From Bacillota bacterium (GTDB lineage: Bacteria > Bacillota > Clostridia > Oscillospirales > Ruminococcaceae), in NCBI GenBank assembly GCA_023429785.1, contig JAEZDD010000004.1, positions 124,001-188,000 on the forward strand: 64,000 nt of DNA. The letters run 5' to 3'. A model generated the notes under the pieces. It saw nothing but the letters and a program-made list of their open reading frames with translations. It was not told where the DNA came from and made no database searches. A program made the translations under genes and the position numbers. This document shows positions 17,619-27,410 of this stretch, piece after piece; positions within the stretch are counted from its first letter, which is position 1, and every line of letters starts with the position of its first letter.

Positions 17619-17987
17619 ATGCCTAATTTTAAAGCGGGACGAATGGCTGAGGACATGAAAAGGGAGATTTCGGCGATTATCCGTGACTTAAAAGACCCTA
17701 GGATTGCCGGCGGAATGCTCACGATTATCAGATGTGACGTTTCAGGCGATATGTCACACTGCAAGGTTTATGTGAGCAGCTTTGATGGCTTTGAAAAGGC
17801 GAAGGAAGCAGTCAAAGGCTTTGAAAGTGCATCCGGATATATTAAGAGAGAAATTTCAAACGCACTGCACTTAAAAAAATGCCCTGAGCTGAAATTCATT
17901 GCCGACAATTCAACACAGCACAGCGCCGATATCAATAGAATTTTAAAAGAGATTTCAACAAAAAACGAAGCAGAAGAGCAGGAATAG
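17619..17987 (+). CDS. rbfA: Ribosome-binding factor A
   Basis: 122 residues. GRMAEDMKREISAIIRDLKDPR, then the KH-like MSHCKVYVS and LRHK-type segment here reading ALHLKKCPELKFIADNS. RbfA binds 30S precursors at helix 1 of 16S rRNA. The start at 17619 is chosen because AGGGGGA lies seven bases before it. Confidence 0.93.
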   Translation: MPNFKAGRMAEDMKREISAIIRDLKDPRIAGGMLTIIRCDVSGDMSHCKVYVSSFDGFEKAKEAVKGFESASGYIKREISNALHLKKCPELKFIADNSTQHSADINRILKEISTKNEAEEQE

Positions 17988-18011
17988 CAATAGAAAGGGC
18001 GATTCAGAAAT

Positions 18012-18962
18012 ATGAACATTAATGACGTTGTCAGTTTCCTTATTAACAGTGACAATATAAACATTATTACTCATAAAAGTCCTGATGGCGACACGCTTGG
18101 GTGCGGTTTTGCCCTTGTTAATTTTTTAAGGTCAATGGGGAAGAAAGCGAACGTAATAAACAACGACGAGTTCCCCAAGAGATATAAATTTTTATACGAG
18201 GGTTATTTCCCTATGGAATTTGAGGAAAAATGCGTTATCGCTGTTGATGTTGCCGACCTTCAGCTGCTCGGGGGGAACCTTGAACGCTATAAAGCCGAGG
18301 GGAAAATTGACTTATGTATCGACCATCATGTTTCAAATACAATGTATGCCAAGAGGACAATCGTCGACAAGCACGCTGCCGCTGCCTGTGAGGTTATGTA
18401 TGAAATAATCAAGGCGTCAGGCAGACCGATGACTAAAATCATCTCCAAGTGCCTTTATACAGGGATAGCGACAGACACCGGCTGCTTCAAGTATGAAAAC
18501 ACAACAGTCCGCACACACATTATTGCCAGCGAGCTGATGAAATTTGATATTGATTTTGCGAAAATTAACCGAGCAATGTTTGATGTAAAAAGCAAGGGAA
18601 GGATTCTCGTCGAGCAGGCTGTGTCAAAAAACATGGAATTTTTCTATGATGACCGATGCTCAATGATTACGATTACTTCCGAGCTTATTGCCGCCAGTCA
18701 TATTGACCCTTCGGATTTTGAGGGGCTGACATCAATAACCTTACAGGTTGAGGGCGTTTTGATTGGGATTCTGATAAAGGAAAGAAATCAAAATTCATAT
18801 AAAATTTCAGTGAGGACAACTGACGAAATCGACGCGTCAGCTTTTTGTCAGCAATTCGGCGGCGGCGGTCATGTTCGTGCCGCGGGCTGTGAAATAAAAG
18901 GCTCACTAGATGAGGTAAGACAACGGATTTTAGACGCTGTGAAGTCTTATCTGGGTGATTAA
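18012..18962 (+). CDS. nrnA: DHH-family oligoribonuclease/phosphatase NrnA
   Basis: 316 residues. The DHH-family motifs are all visible: SPDGDTLGC, VIAVDVAD, DHHVSN and the C-terminal DHHA1 glycine-rich FGGGGHVRAAG. NrnA degrades nanoRNAs and pAp in organisms without Orn; it may also hydrolyse pGpG from c-di-GMP. Its stop is directly adjacent to the truB ATG, so translation is coupled. Confidence 0.92.
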   Translation: MNINDVVSFLINSDNINIITHKSPDGDTLGCGFALVNFLRSMGKKANVINNDEFPKRYKFLYEGYFPMEFEEKCVIAVDVADLQLLGGNLERYKAEGKIDLCIDHHVSNTMYAKRTIVDKHAAAACEVMYEIIKASGRPMTKIISKCLYTGIATDTGCFKYENTTVRTHIIASELMKFDIDFAKINRAMFDVKSKGRILVEQAVSKNMEFFYDDRCSMITITSELIAASHIDPSDFEGLTSITLQVEGVLIGILIKERNQNSYKISVRTTDEIDASAFCQQFGGGGHVRAAGCEIKGSLDEVRQRILDAVKSYLGD

Positions 18963-19856
18963 ATGAACGGGATTCTGCTGATTAACAAGCCTCAGGGCTT
19001 CACCTCATTCGACGTTATTGCGAAGCTTCGGGGGATACTAAGGATAAAAAGGCTCGGTCATGCGGGGACTCTTGACCCGATGGCGACCGGGGTTCTCCCC
19101 GTTTTTGTGGGGAAAGCGACAAGAGCCTGTGACATTCTCCCAAACAACGAAAAGAGCTATACTGCCTCCTTTAAGCTGGGGGTAAAAACTGATACTCAGG
19201 ACAGCTCAGGCACAGTTGTTTCAAAAAGCGACAAGCGGGTTTCAAAAAGCATTCTTGAAGATATTTTGACTCTTTTTAAAGGTGAAACAGAACAGTTCCC
19301 GCCAATGTATTCAGCCGTTTCGGTCAACGGACAAAGGCTTTATGACCTCGCGAGGCAAGGTATTGAGGTTGAGCGTCAGCCGAGGACGATTTTCATTGAA
19401 GAAATTAAACTAAATGGTTTTGACGAAGAAAGTCAGACGGGTGAAATGTTTATCTCTTGCTCAAAGGGGACGTATATACGGACGATAATCCATGATATCG
19501 GCGAAAAGCTTGGTTGTGGAGGGATAATGACCGCACTGGTTCGAAATTCGTCTAGCGGCTTTAAGCTTTCGGATTGTCTTAGCTTTGAAGATGTAATAAG
19601 CCTCAAGGAACAAAATAAGCTAGAGGATAGAATTATCCCGATTGAAAGGGCTTTTGAATGTCTTGAAAAAATCATACTCACAAACGAGCAAACTGTTATG
19701 TATAAAAACGGCGTGAAGCTCGATATAAACAGAATTGATGTGAATGTGAGTGACAATAAATATAGAGTATACAGCAATGATGATAGATTTTTAGGAACAG
19801 CAACCATAAGGAAAGAAACTATGGAGCTGATATGTGATAAAAACTTTTTTGAATAA
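18963..19856 (+). CDS. truB: tRNA pseudouridine-55 synthase
   Basis: 297 residues. MNGILLINKPQGFTSFDV, then GHAGTLDPMATGVLPV with the catalytic Asp in GTLDP, and PPMYSAVSVNGQRLYDLAR are the family signatures. It converts U55 to pseudouridine in the T-loop of tRNAs. It begins with no gap after nrnA. Confidence 0.96.
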   Translation: MNGILLINKPQGFTSFDVIAKLRGILRIKRLGHAGTLDPMATGVLPVFVGKATRACDILPNNEKSYTASFKLGVKTDTQDSSGTVVSKSDKRVSKSILEDILTLFKGETEQFPPMYSAVSVNGQRLYDLARQGIEVERQPRTIFIEEIKLNGFDEESQTGEMFISCSKGTYIRTIIHDIGEKLGCGGIMTALVRNSSSGFKLSDCLSFEDVISLKEQNKLEDRIIPIERAFECLEKIILTNEQTVMYKNGVKLDINRIDVNVSDNKYRVYSNDDRFLGTATIRKETMELICDKNFFE

Positions 19857-19877
19857 AAGCAAAACGGGGGTGGGCAA

Positions 19878-20828
19878 TTGCAGAATATTTCGAGAACCGA
19901 TGCAGTTCCAACCAATAAAACCGCTGTGGCGCTTGGCGTTTTCGATGGGGTTCATCGCGGGCATCAGGCTGTAATAAACAGTGCTATAAAAATGAAGGAC
20001 GAGGGGCTGCCCCCTGCTGTTTTCACATTTTCGACCAGAACAGTTACGACAAAGGGCAATGGACAGCTCGACAGCATTTTGAGCGATGAGTTAAAGCTTG
20101 ATATGTTTGAAAGAATGGGAGTGGAATATGTTTATTCCCCTGATTTTTCAAAAGTTCGTGGCATGACAGCGGAGTGCTTTATTAAATCTGTGCTTGTGGA
20201 CAAGCTCAATGCCTCGGTTGTTGTTTGCGGTGAGAATTTTCATTTTGGGAAGGGCGCATTCGCGGGGAGTCATGAGCTTTCAGAAATGGCTGAAAAGTAT
20301 TCGATAAAAACAATAATTGTCCCGTTCACACTTTTTAACAATTCACCGATTAGCTCGACTGAAATAAGGGCTAGGATTAAGGAAGGCAGCATTGATATTG
20401 CGAATTTCATGCTGGGGTATGACTTTCATTTCAGGCTTGTGGTTTGTCATGGGAATGAAATAGGGCGGACAATTAACTATCCGACCATTAATCAGCGTTT
20501 CCCGGTGGGACAGGTTGTTCCCCGCTTCGGCGTTTATGCTTCACAAACGAAAATTGACGACAGGATTTATATGTCGGTTACAAATATAGGGATAAAACCA
20601 ACAATAGGCGGCGAGAAATCACCTCTGGCCGAAACTCATATTTTTGACTTCAGTGGGAATCTTTATGACAGAGAAGTAACGGTCGCTTTAAAGAAATTCA
20701 TTAGACCTGAGATGAAATTTTCGGGGATTGAAGAGTTAAAGAATAGTTTGGGGAAGGACGCCGAAAAGGCAAGAGAATTCTTAGACTTTAAAAACTTGAA
20801 AGGCGGATTTGACAATGAACAAGGTTAG
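19878..20828 (+). CDS. ribF: Bifunctional riboflavin kinase/FAD synthetase
   Basis: 316 residues. The N-terminal FAD synthetase domain shows [16 protein letters not shown] and the [12 protein letters not shown] motif; the C-terminal kinase domain shows [10 protein letters not shown] and the [18 protein letters not shown] strand. It makes FMN and then FAD from riboflavin. The TTG at 19878 is the start, with GGGGGTG five bases upstream. It overlaps gltX by 14 bases. Confidence 0.94.
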   Translation: MQNISRTDAVPTNKTAVALGVFDGVHRGHQAVINSAIKMKDEGLPPAVFTFSTRTVTTKGNGQLDSILSDELKLDMFERMGVEYVYSPDFSKVRGMTAECFIKSVLVDKLNASVVVCGENFHFGKGAFAGSHELSEMAEKYSIKTIIVPFTLFNNSPISSTEIRARIKEGSIDIANFMLGYDFHFRLVVCHGNEIGRTINYPTINQRFPVGQVVPRFGVYASQTKIDDRIYMSVTNIGIKPTIGGEKSPLAETHIFDFSGNLYDREVTVALKKFIRPEMKFSGIEELKNSLGKDAEKAREFLDFKNLKGGFDNEQG

Positions 20829-22275
20829 AACAAGATTTGCACCAAGCCCAACAGGCTATATGCATATCGGGAATCTTAGAACAGCACTTTATACCTATCT
20901 TATTGCCAGGAAAAACGGTGGGGATTTTATATTAAGAATCGAGGATACCGACCAGGAGCGTTATGTTGATGGCGCTGTTGATATTATTTATAACACGCTA
21001 AAAAAAGCCGGACTTAACTGGGATGAAGGCCCTGATATAGGCGGACCGGTCGGACCTTATGTCCAGTCGGAACGAATGGGTATGTTCAAGGAGTATGCCT
21101 TGAAGCTTATTGAAAGCGGCGACGCATATTACTGCTTCTGCGACAAGGACAGGCTTGACGAGCTTCACAAGATACAGGAGGCTTCGCATATTGCACCGAT
21201 GTATGACAGGCATTGCCGAAATCTTTCTAAAGAAGAGGTTGAGAAAAAGCTCGCCGAAGGTGTAGCTTATGTAATCCGTCAGAAAATGCCACTCGAGGGG
21301 ACAACAACCTTCCACGACGAGGTTTATGGCGATATAACAGTTGAAAACTCTGTTCTCGACGACCAGATATTAATCAAGGCTGACGGAATGCCAACCTATA
21401 ATTTCGCAAACGTTGTTGACGACCATCTAATGAGTATATCACACGTTGTCCGCGGGAATGAGTATCTTTCATCAGCGCCGAAATATAATCTTTTATACAA
21501 GGCATTTGGCTGGGATGTCCCGACCTATGTCCATTGCTCCCCTGTCATGAAGGACCAGACTCATAAGCTCTCAAAAAGAAACGGCGACGCTTCATTCGAG
21601 GACTTGATTGCAAAGGGATATATGACCGAGGCTGTTGTGAATTTTATTGCACTTCTTGGTTGGGCGCCAAAGGGCGAGCAGGAAATTTTCACCCTTGAGG
21701 AGCTTGCACAGGAATTTGAGATATCGGGCATTTCAAAATCTCCGGCGATTTTTGACCCTGTCAAGCTAAAGGCAATAAACGGCGCGTATATCAGAAAGCT
21801 AACGCTTTGTGATTTCGTGAAGCTGGCGACACCGTATATCAGAGAAACAGCTAAACGTGAGGATATTGACCTTGAGCTTCTCGCCGAGGTTTTGCAGCCA
21901 CGGACCGAGCTTTTCACTGATATTCCGGAGCAGGTTGATTTTATTGACGAGCTTCCTGAATACGACCTTGAGCTTTTTGTTCACAAAAAGATGAAAACCA
22001 ACGAGGAGAACTCACTTTCGGCATTAAAAGAAGTCCTTCCTGTCCTTGAGGGGCTAAGCGAATGGACTGTTGAGTCAATTCACGCGGCATTATTTGAGCT
22101 CATTGCGAAGCTTGAGGTTAAAAACGGAATTGTTTTGTGGCCTGTCCGTGTCGCTGTTTCAGGGAAGCAATTCACACCTGGCGGCGGAATTGAGCTTTGC
22201 AAAATTATCGGCAAAGAGGATACAATAAAAAGAATCAAAATCGCAATAGAAAAACTCGAGGCAAAAATCAGCTAA
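20815..22275 (+). CDS. gltX: Glutamyl-tRNA synthetase
   Basis: 486 residues, class I. The HIGH motif appears as [11 protein letters not shown] and the KMSKS motif as HKLSKRNGD. In most clostridia this enzyme also charges tRNA-Gln with Glu for later amidation. The ATG at 20815 is preferred to a TTG at 20809 because AGGCGG is correctly spaced. The gene overlaps the ribF end and closes the long rimP operon; no clear terminator follows. Confidence 0.96.
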   Translation: MNKVRTRFAPSPTGYMHIGNLRTALYTYLIARKNGGDFILRIEDTDQERYVDGAVDIIYNTLKKAGLNWDEGPDIGGPVGPYVQSERMGMFKEYALKLIESGDAYYCFCDKDRLDELHKIQEASHIAPMYDRHCRNLSKEEVEKKLAEGVAYVIRQKMPLEGTTTFHDEVYGDITVENSVLDDQILIKADGMPTYNFANVVDDHLMSISHVVRGNEYLSSAPKYNLLYKAFGWDVPTYVHCSPVMKDQTHKLSKRNGDASFEDLIAKGYMTEAVVNFIALLGWAPKGEQEIFTLEELAQEFEISGISKSPAIFDPVKLKAINGAYIRKLTLCDFVKLATPYIRETAKREDIDLELLAEVLQPRTELFTDIPEQVDFIDELPEYDLELFVHKKMKTNEENSLSALKEVLPVLEGLSEWTVESIHAALFELIAKLEVKNGIVLWPVRVAVSGKQFTPGGGIELCKIIGKEDTIKRIKIAIEKLEAKIS

Positions 22276-22436
22276 ATTCATAATAATTTAATAAATGTTT
22301 ACAATTAGCGGATGATTTTATAGTATAATGATTTTAAAGTAATTTATGGAAAAGTTATTTGAGAAATTTTGAACACCGTATTTAAAATGACATTTTTTTC
22401 ATTAAAGATGTTGTATAATAATTTAGAAAACGCTCG

Positions 22437-22493
22437 GGGGTGACGAAGTATCTTCCAGCCCCTTCTGTTTTCATCGAGCTTTCGCGCGAAAAC
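22437..22493 (+). other. Structured leader before the 99-aa protein gene
   Basis: Two stem-loops precede an AGGAGG site: one pairs GGGG (22437-22440) with CCCC (22459-22462), holding an inner GAAG-UAU-CUUC stem; the second pairs GTTTTC (22467-22472) with GAAAAC (22488-22493). A -10-like TATAAT lies near 22414. It matches no riboswitch class that I recognise. Confidence 0.45.
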
Positions 22494-22518
22494 AATATTA
22501 AAGTTAGGAGGCGGTTAA

Positions 22519-22818
22519 ATGGCAGAAAAAAAGAATACAAAGACTTCAGATTATTTCACATATAAAGGATTTCCGCTTGTCAGAAACGGGAATACAATAT
22601 ATTACGGGAATATGTACGACGAGTTTGTTGTTATGATACAGATTGTTAAAACCGAAAAACAGGGTAGCATAGAAGTTGCATCAAAGGTTAAAGTAATCAG
22701 AATGTTGACTGACGAAAGTCTTCCGGCAAACGAGAGGATTGAAAAAACTGTTGAAAAGGATAGCTTATATGACGCATTAGATATCGCTAGCATATGGCTT
22801 TCACGTTCAGCTGGTTAA
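22519..22818 (+). CDS. Conserved-looking small protein of unknown function
   Basis: 99 residues, not recognised. The N-terminal ten residues are lysine-rich, then come YFTYKGFPLVRNGNTIYYGN and a beta-rich centre (EFVVMIQIVKTEKQGSIEVA, KVKVIRML). The last third is acidic and helical (RIEKTVEKDSLYDALDIASI). There is no signal peptide or membrane segment, so it should be cytoplasmic. AGGAGGCGG is an excellent ribosome site. It forms a single-gene unit between a structured leader and a strong bidirectional terminator, which suggests high and regulated expression. Confidence 0.75.
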   Translation: MAEKKNTKTSDYFTYKGFPLVRNGNTIYYGNMYDEFVVMIQIVKTEKQGSIEVASKVKVIRMLTDESLPANERIEKTVEKDSLYDALDIASIWLSRSAG

Positions 22819-22841
22819 TAAAGTTAATTAAACAATGAAAA

Positions 22842-22880
22842 ATCCCCGATAAGTAAAATAATACTTGTCGGGGATAATTA
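22842..22880. terminator. Strong bidirectional terminator
   Basis: A 14-bp stem starting ATCCCCGATAAGTA and closing TACTTGTCGGGGAT (one G-U pair), flanked by an A run on the left and T-rich DNA on the right. Shared by the 99-aa gene and glyS. Confidence 0.88.
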
Positions 22881-22893
22881 TTTTTAGAAGGGA

Positions 22894-24273
22894 TTAAAAC
22901 TCAAGTCTTGCTTCAATATAAGAAACAAGCTCGTCAATCTTGACTCTCTCCTGCTTCATTGAATCTCTTTCACGAACGGTAACACAACCGTCATCAAGAG
23001 TGTCGAAGTCGTATGTGATACAAAAAGGTGTCCCAATTTCGTCCTGACGGCGATATCTCTTCCCGATTTGTCCAGCCTCGTCATACTCAACCATAAATCT
23101 CTTTGAAAGCGTTGAATAAAGCTCGAGCGCCGGCTCCTTTAGCTTTTTAACAAGCGGTAGTATTGCCGCCTTTATTGGGGCAATAGCCGGGTGAAAGTGC
23201 ATAACGGTTCTCACATCGCCCTCGCCGATTTCCTCCTCGTCATAAGCCTCAACAAGGAAAGCAAGAGCAACTCTGTCAGCTCCAAGTGATGGCTCGATAA
23301 CATAAGGGATGTATTTTGAATTATCATCAGGGTCAAAGTATTCAAGTGACTTCCCGCTTGTTGTCTGATGTGCCTTTAGGTCAAAGTCAGTTCTGTCAGC
23401 GATGCCCCAAAGCTCGCCCCAGCCGAACGGGAAAAGGAACTCAAAGTCGGTTGTTGCGTTTGAATAGTGTGAAAGCTCTTTCGCGTCGTGGTCACGAAGC
23501 TTCAGATTTTCTTCCCTTATACCGAGGTTTAAGAGCCAGTTCTTGCAGTATTCCTTCCAGAAAGCGAACCATTCAAGGTCAGTCCCCGGCTTGCAGAAAA
23601 ATTCAAGCTCCATTTGCTCAAACTCTCTTATTCTGAAAATAAAGTTGCCCGGGGTGATTTCATTTCGAAACGACTTCCCTATCTGAGCAACGCCGAACGG
23701 AACCTTTTTTCGTGAGGTTCTCTGAATGTTTGTGAAGTTGACAAATATACCTTGTGCTGTTTCAGGGCGGAGGAAAATTTCGTTCTTAGTGTCCTCAGTT
23801 ACGCCTTGAAAAGTCTTGAACATAAGGTTGAATTTTCTGATATCAGTGAAATTCTTCCCGCCGCAGTCAGGGCAGACAATCCCCTTTTCAATTATATATT
23901 CCATCATTTGTTCGTTTGTCCAGCCGTTTGGCATATCCTGACCAAAGTCCTCAATCAGCTTGTCGGCACGATGGCGTGTCTTACAATCCTTGCAGTCCAT
24001 AAGCGGGTCGGAGAATCCCCCGACGTGGCCGGAAGCCACCCAGGTCTGCGGATTCATTAATATTGCACTGTCAAGACCGACATTATATGGGCTTTCCTGA
24101 ACGAACTTTCTCCACCAGGCTTTTTTAACATTGTTTTTAAATTCAACTCCATAAGGGCCATAGTCCCAAGAGTTCGCAAGACCGCCGTAAATTTCACTTC
24201 CAGGATAAACAAAGCCCCTGTTCTTACAGAGGGCAACGATTTTTTCCATGGTTTTTTCAGTGTTTAAAAGCAT
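22894..24273 (-). CDS. glyS: Glycyl-tRNA synthetase, homodimeric type
   Basis: 459 residues, the single-chain alpha2 class II enzyme (as in archaea, mycobacteria and some Firmicutes) rather than the GlyQ/GlyS tetramer. The class II motifs are visible in [39 protein letters not shown] and FIRREFEQ-like [27 protein letters not shown] is motif 3. The start at 24273 is chosen because AAGGTGG lies eight bases before it. No T-box is seen in the short leader. Confidence 0.95.
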   Translation of the reverse strand: MLLNTEKTMEKIVALCKNRGFVYPGSEIYGGLANSWDYGPYGVEFKNNVKKAWWRKFVQESPYNVGLDSAILMNPQTWVASGHVGGFSDPLMDCKDCKTRHRADKLIEDFGQDMPNGWTNEQMMEYIIEKGIVCPDCGGKNFTDIRKFNLMFKTFQGVTEDTKNEIFLRPETAQGIFVNFTNIQRTSRKKVPFGVAQIGKSFRNEITPGNFIFRIREFEQMELEFFCKPGTDLEWFAFWKEYCKNWLLNLGIREENLKLRDHDAKELSHYSNATTDFEFLFPFGWGELWGIADRTDFDLKAHQTTSGKSLEYFDPDDNSKYIPYVIEPSLGADRVALAFLVEAYDEEEIGEGDVRTVMHFHPAIAPIKAAILPLVKKLKEPALELYSTLSKRFMVEYDEAGQIGKRYRRQDEIGTPFCITYDFDTLDDGCVTVRERDSMKQERVKIDELVSYIEARLEF

Positions 24274-24305
24274 TAACAATACCACCTTAATAAAATTAAA
24301 AAAGA

Positions 24306-24318
24306 CACGCAAAGCGTG
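24306..24318 (-). other. Small hairpin with T run in the glyS leader
   Basis: CACGC and GCGTG pair around a 3-base loop and are followed on the minus strand by TCTTTTTT, between the promoter and the ribosome site. The 5-bp stem is weak for a terminator; it may attenuate a little. Confidence 0.35.
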
Positions 24319-24335
24319 ACTACTATACTATTTAT

Positions 24336-24364
24336 ATTTTAAATTAAACAGCACAATAAGTCAA
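24336..24364 (-). promoter_or_regulatory. SigA-type promoter for glyS
   Basis: TTGACT and TAAAAT on the minus strand with a 17-base spacer, about 60 bases upstream of the glyS start. Confidence 0.65.
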
Positions 24365-24479
24365 GACAATTTTGTCAATATTGAATAATGTCAATGATAG
24401 AAATAATAGTTGTTCGGCTTGTCATTAATATGTCCTGTTCCTCATATATTTAATTATAATTATTAGAAAGAGGGATAGT

Positions 24480-25232
24480 ATGTTTGTAAAAACTATTAAA
24501 GTAAAAAAACCAAGCCCATTGGTTATTGGAATAATTCTTGCCGGGATATTAATAATAATTGCAATATGGGTATTGGGCTTTGGCGGAAAAGGTGTCGGCG
24601 ATAAATATAAACTACCTTCAAATACTGAAAGAGTTAATTTCTTAACGAATTTAGGGTGGAATGTTTCGCCACAGGAGACAAACTGCAAGGTTATAAAAAT
24701 TCCTACTACCTTTAACACTGTCTATGATGTTTATAACAAGGTGCAGAAGGAACAGGGCTTTAACCTAGAAAAACAAAAGGGAAAAACGGTTGAAATTTAT
24801 ACATACGACGTGTATAATTATGCTAGCAGACCAAACAACATTGTCGCTCATTTGATTGTGTGTGACGGTGTGCTTATCGGCGGCGACGTTTGTTGCACAG
24901 AAACTGACGGCTTTATGCATGGGCTAATGCCGAGCAAAGGGGAAGTAAATAATATTGGAGAAAACAACAATGAAGGGACAGAGCAAACAACCACAACAGC
25001 GGCAACAAAGCAAGCCCCGGCAACTACAACCACAACAGCAGCAACAAAGCAAGCTCCAGAATCAACCACCACAACAGCAGCAACAAAGCAAGCCCCAGAA
25101 TCAACTACAACATCAGCAACAAAGCAAGCCCCTGCAACCACAACCACAACAGGCTCAAATAAAAAAGCTCCGGCAACAACCACAACAGGCTCAAACATCA
25201 AGGCTCCAACCACCACCACAAAGGGCAATTAA
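24480..25232 (+). CDS. DUF4830 membrane-anchored protein with Thr-rich tail
   Basis: 250 residues. A basic start and one membrane helix (about 14-34) lead to a DUF4830-like domain (about 45-150: NTERVNFLTNLGWNV, VYDVYNKVQKEQGFNLEKQK, VCDGVLIGGDVCCTETDGF MHG). From about 165 to the end is a low-complexity tail of TTTT, AATKQAPA and GSN repeats, a spacer-like segment that could cross the wall or be glycosylated. The domain's function is unknown. The AGAGGG site before the ATG fits. The tail's ACC-rich repeat makes the other reading frames look artificially open. Confidence 0.75.
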   Translation: MFVKTIKVKKPSPLVIGIILAGILIIIAIWVLGFGGKGVGDKYKLPSNTERVNFLTNLGWNVSPQETNCKVIKIPTTFNTVYDVYNKVQKEQGFNLEKQKGKTVEIYTYDVYNYASRPNNIVAHLIVCDGVLIGGDVCCTETDGFMHGLMPSKGEVNNIGENNNEGTEQTTTTAATKQAPATTTTTAATKQAPESTTTTAATKQAPESTTTSATKQAPATTTTTGSNKKAPATTTTGSNIKAPTTTTKGN

Positions 25233-25275
25233 TAGTACAAGTGAAGCTACGCTAAAAAGCGGGAAGAAAGAGCTT

Positions 25276-26007
25276 TTGAGGCTTGATAAATTCATCTCAA
25301 ACCAAAATAATGAGCTTTCGAGGAGTCAAGTGAAGGTTCTGATTAAGCGCGGGCAGATTTCAGTCAATGATAAAATAGCCAAAACAAGTGACCTAAAGGT
25401 GGACCCGGAAAATGATGTTGTCAGGATTGACGGCGAGCAGGTTGTTTTTAAAAAGTATATTTATATAATGCTAAATAAACCACAGGGTGTGGTATGCTCA
25501 ACTCGTGATGGGCTATCCCCCACTGTGCTTTCACTAGTCCCTAACGAATTAATGCGGAAGGGACTTTTTCCTGCGGGCAGACTGGACAAGGATACCGAGG
25601 GCTTTGTTCTCATAACAGATGACGGCGAGCTGGCGCACAAAATGCTCTCGCCAAAAAATCACGTCCCAAAAGTATATTATGTTGAACTCAGTGAGAAAAT
25701 AGCTACAGATTATAAAGAAAAATTATCAAAGGGAATAGCTCTTCCGTCCGGGGAAGAATGTCTCCCCGCTGAGCTTTTTGAAATTTACGGAAAAGATAAG
25801 GCATGTCATATTATCCTTCATGAAGGGATGTTCCATCAGGTTAAGAAAATGTTTGAGGCATTAGGGAATGAAGTGGTATTTTTAAAACGCATTCAGATTG
25901 GCGGACTTGAGCTTGATGAAAAATTGGAAAAAGGTAAGTGTCAAGAAATATTGCACAAAAATGTTGAAAAACTTTTGGAACACCCCGATTTTAAAGGGAT
26001 TTTTTAA
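25276..26007 (+). CDS. RsuA/RluB-type pseudouridine synthase
   Basis: 243 residues. An S4 RNA-binding domain (MRLDKFISNQNNELSRSQVK, KRGQISVNDKIAK) is followed by the catalytic domain: IMLNKPQGVVCST, then FPAGRLDKDTEGFVL with the catalytic Asp in GRLDKDTEG, and FHQVKKMFEALGNEV. The family modifies 16S or 23S rRNA. The TTG at 25276 gives the standard MRLDKF start; the frame stays open further upstream only through the repeat region of the preceding gene. The gap to that gene is 43 bases. Confidence 0.88.
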   Translation: MRLDKFISNQNNELSRSQVKVLIKRGQISVNDKIAKTSDLKVDPENDVVRIDGEQVVFKKYIYIMLNKPQGVVCSTRDGLSPTVLSLVPNELMRKGLFPAGRLDKDTEGFVLITDDGELAHKMLSPKNHVPKVYYVELSEKIATDYKEKLSKGIALPSGEECLPAELFEIYGKDKACHIILHEGMFHQVKKMFEALGNEVVFLKRIQIGGLELDEKLEKGKCQEILHKNVEKLLEHPDFKGIF

Positions 26008-26078
26008 AGAAGTATGGGTTTTTTTCGTCAATATAAATAAACTAGAAATTTAATATTTAGTTAAAAAACACCTTGTTT

Positions 26079-26106
26079 TTGCCAGTTAAAATTGATATCA
26101 TATAAA
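26079..26106 (+). promoter_or_regulatory. Promoter for the MsmX-type ATPase
   Basis: TTGCCA and TATAAA with a 16-base spacer, about 40 bases before the AGGAGG site. Confidence 0.5.
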
Positions 26107-26152
26107 CATAACAAAATCTTATTATAAGAAAATTTATTTAGGAGGTCCTTTT

Positions 26153-27277
26153 ATGGCAAGTGTAACACTTAAAAACGTATATAAGAAATATGCAGGTGGA
26201 GTAATCGCCGTTTCAGATTTCAATATGGAGATTGCAGATAAGGAATTTATTATTCTGGTTGGTCCTTCAGGTTGCGGAAAATCAACAACCCTAAGAATGA
26301 TTGCTGGACTAGAAGATATTTCTGAGGGAGAGCTATTAATCGGCGACAAGATGGTTAATAATGTTGCTCCTAAGGATAGAGATATTGCGATGGTTTTCCA
26401 GAACTATGCTCTATATCCACACATGACTGTTTTTGAAAACATGGCTTTTGGACTAAAGCTAAGAAAAGTTCCAAAGGATGAAATCACACGTAAGGTTGAA
26501 GAAGCTGCTAGAATTCTTGATATATCTCACCTTCTTGACAGAAAGCCAAAGGCTCTGTCAGGCGGACAGAGACAGCGTGTTGCTTTAGGACGTGCTATCG
26601 TTCGTGAGCCACAGGTATTCCTACTTGACGAACCACTTTCAAACCTAGATGCTAAGCTTCGTGCACAGATGAGAACAGAGATTTCTAAGCTTCACAAGAG
26701 CCTTGGAACAACATTTATCTATGTAACTCATGACCAGACTGAAGCTATGACAATGGGTGACAGAATTTGCGTAATGAAGGATGGATACATCCAACAAATC
26801 GACTCACCAACAAATCTATATCAAAGCCCGGTTAACCTATTCGTTGCTGGATTTATGGGTTCACCTCAAATGAACTTCATCGACGCAATACTTCGCAAGC
26901 AAGGCGACAAGTATGTTGTTGAATTTGGTTCAGAAGCTAAGAAATTCTTTGTTGAAATTCCTGAAGGAAAGGTTGACGAAGAAGTATTGGCTCCTCTTGT
27001 TGATGCTGAAATCATCCTTGGTATTCGTCCAGAGTCAATTCACGATGAACCAGTATTCCTTTCAAATGCTAAGACTGGCTTAATTGATTGTGAAGTTGAA
27101 ATCACTGAGCTTATGGGTGCTGAAACATTCTTATATCTAAATTGTGAAGGTATTCCTCTGACTGCAAGAGTTTCACCAAGAACACTTGCTCGTCCACAAG
27201 AGCCAATCACTGTTGCTATTGACCCTAACAAGATTCACATCTTCGATAGAGAAACAGAAAAGACTCTTATCAACTAA
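26153..27277 (+). CDS. msmX: Sugar ABC transporter ATPase, MsmX/UgpC type
   Basis: 374 residues. Walker [10 protein letters not shown], signature [14 protein letters not shown] and Walker [17 protein letters not shown], with a C-terminal regulatory OB/TOBE domain from about residue 240. In Firmicutes one MsmX often energises many sugar importers whose own operons lack an ATPase; no sugar permease or binding protein lies nearby, which fits that shared role. The gene has its own promoter, a strong AGGAGG and a terminator. Its codon use is more uniform than its neighbours, suggesting high expression. Confidence 0.88.
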   Translation: MASVTLKNVYKKYAGGVIAVSDFNMEIADKEFIILVGPSGCGKSTTLRMIAGLEDISEGELLIGDKMVNNVAPKDRDIAMVFQNYALYPHMTVFENMAFGLKLRKVPKDEITRKVEEAARILDISHLLDRKPKALSGGQRQRVALGRAIVREPQVFLLDEPLSNLDAKLRAQMRTEISKLHKSLGTTFIYVTHDQTEAMTMGDRICVMKDGYIQQIDSPTNLYQSPVNLFVAGFMGSPQMNFIDAILRKQGDKYVVEFGSEAKKFFVEIPEGKVDEEVLAPLVDAEIILGIRPESIHDEPVFLSNAKTGLIDCEVEITELMGAETFLYLNCEGIPLTARVSPRTLARPQEPITVAIDPNKIHIFDRETEKTLIN

Positions 27278-27308
27278 TTAAATTTGTTTATTCCTAACCC
27301 CTTATTCT

Positions 27309-27344
27309 TAACCCCTCCTGTATTTCAGGAGGGGTTAATTTTTC
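27309..27344 (+). terminator. Terminator after msmX
   Basis: A 12-bp perfect stem (TAACCCCTCCTG / CAGGAGGGGTTA) with a 5-base loop followed by a T run. Confidence 0.9.
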
Positions 27345-27410
27345 TTCTGAATAATAATTTAAAGCTTTTTGAAAATAATAGTTTTATAATTTGATTTTAA
27401 GGAGAAGACA

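Noticed and set aside
24848..25228. Minus-strand 126-residue frame over the Thr-rich tail
   Set aside because: Antisense of ACC repeats (Val/Ala-rich artefact), with no ribosome site.
24955..25275. Q-rich open frame upstream of and continuous with the RsuA-type gene
   Set aside because: It is the ACC-repeat tail of the DUF4830 gene read in another frame; the S4 domain begins at the TTG of 25276 with the standard MRLDKF start.
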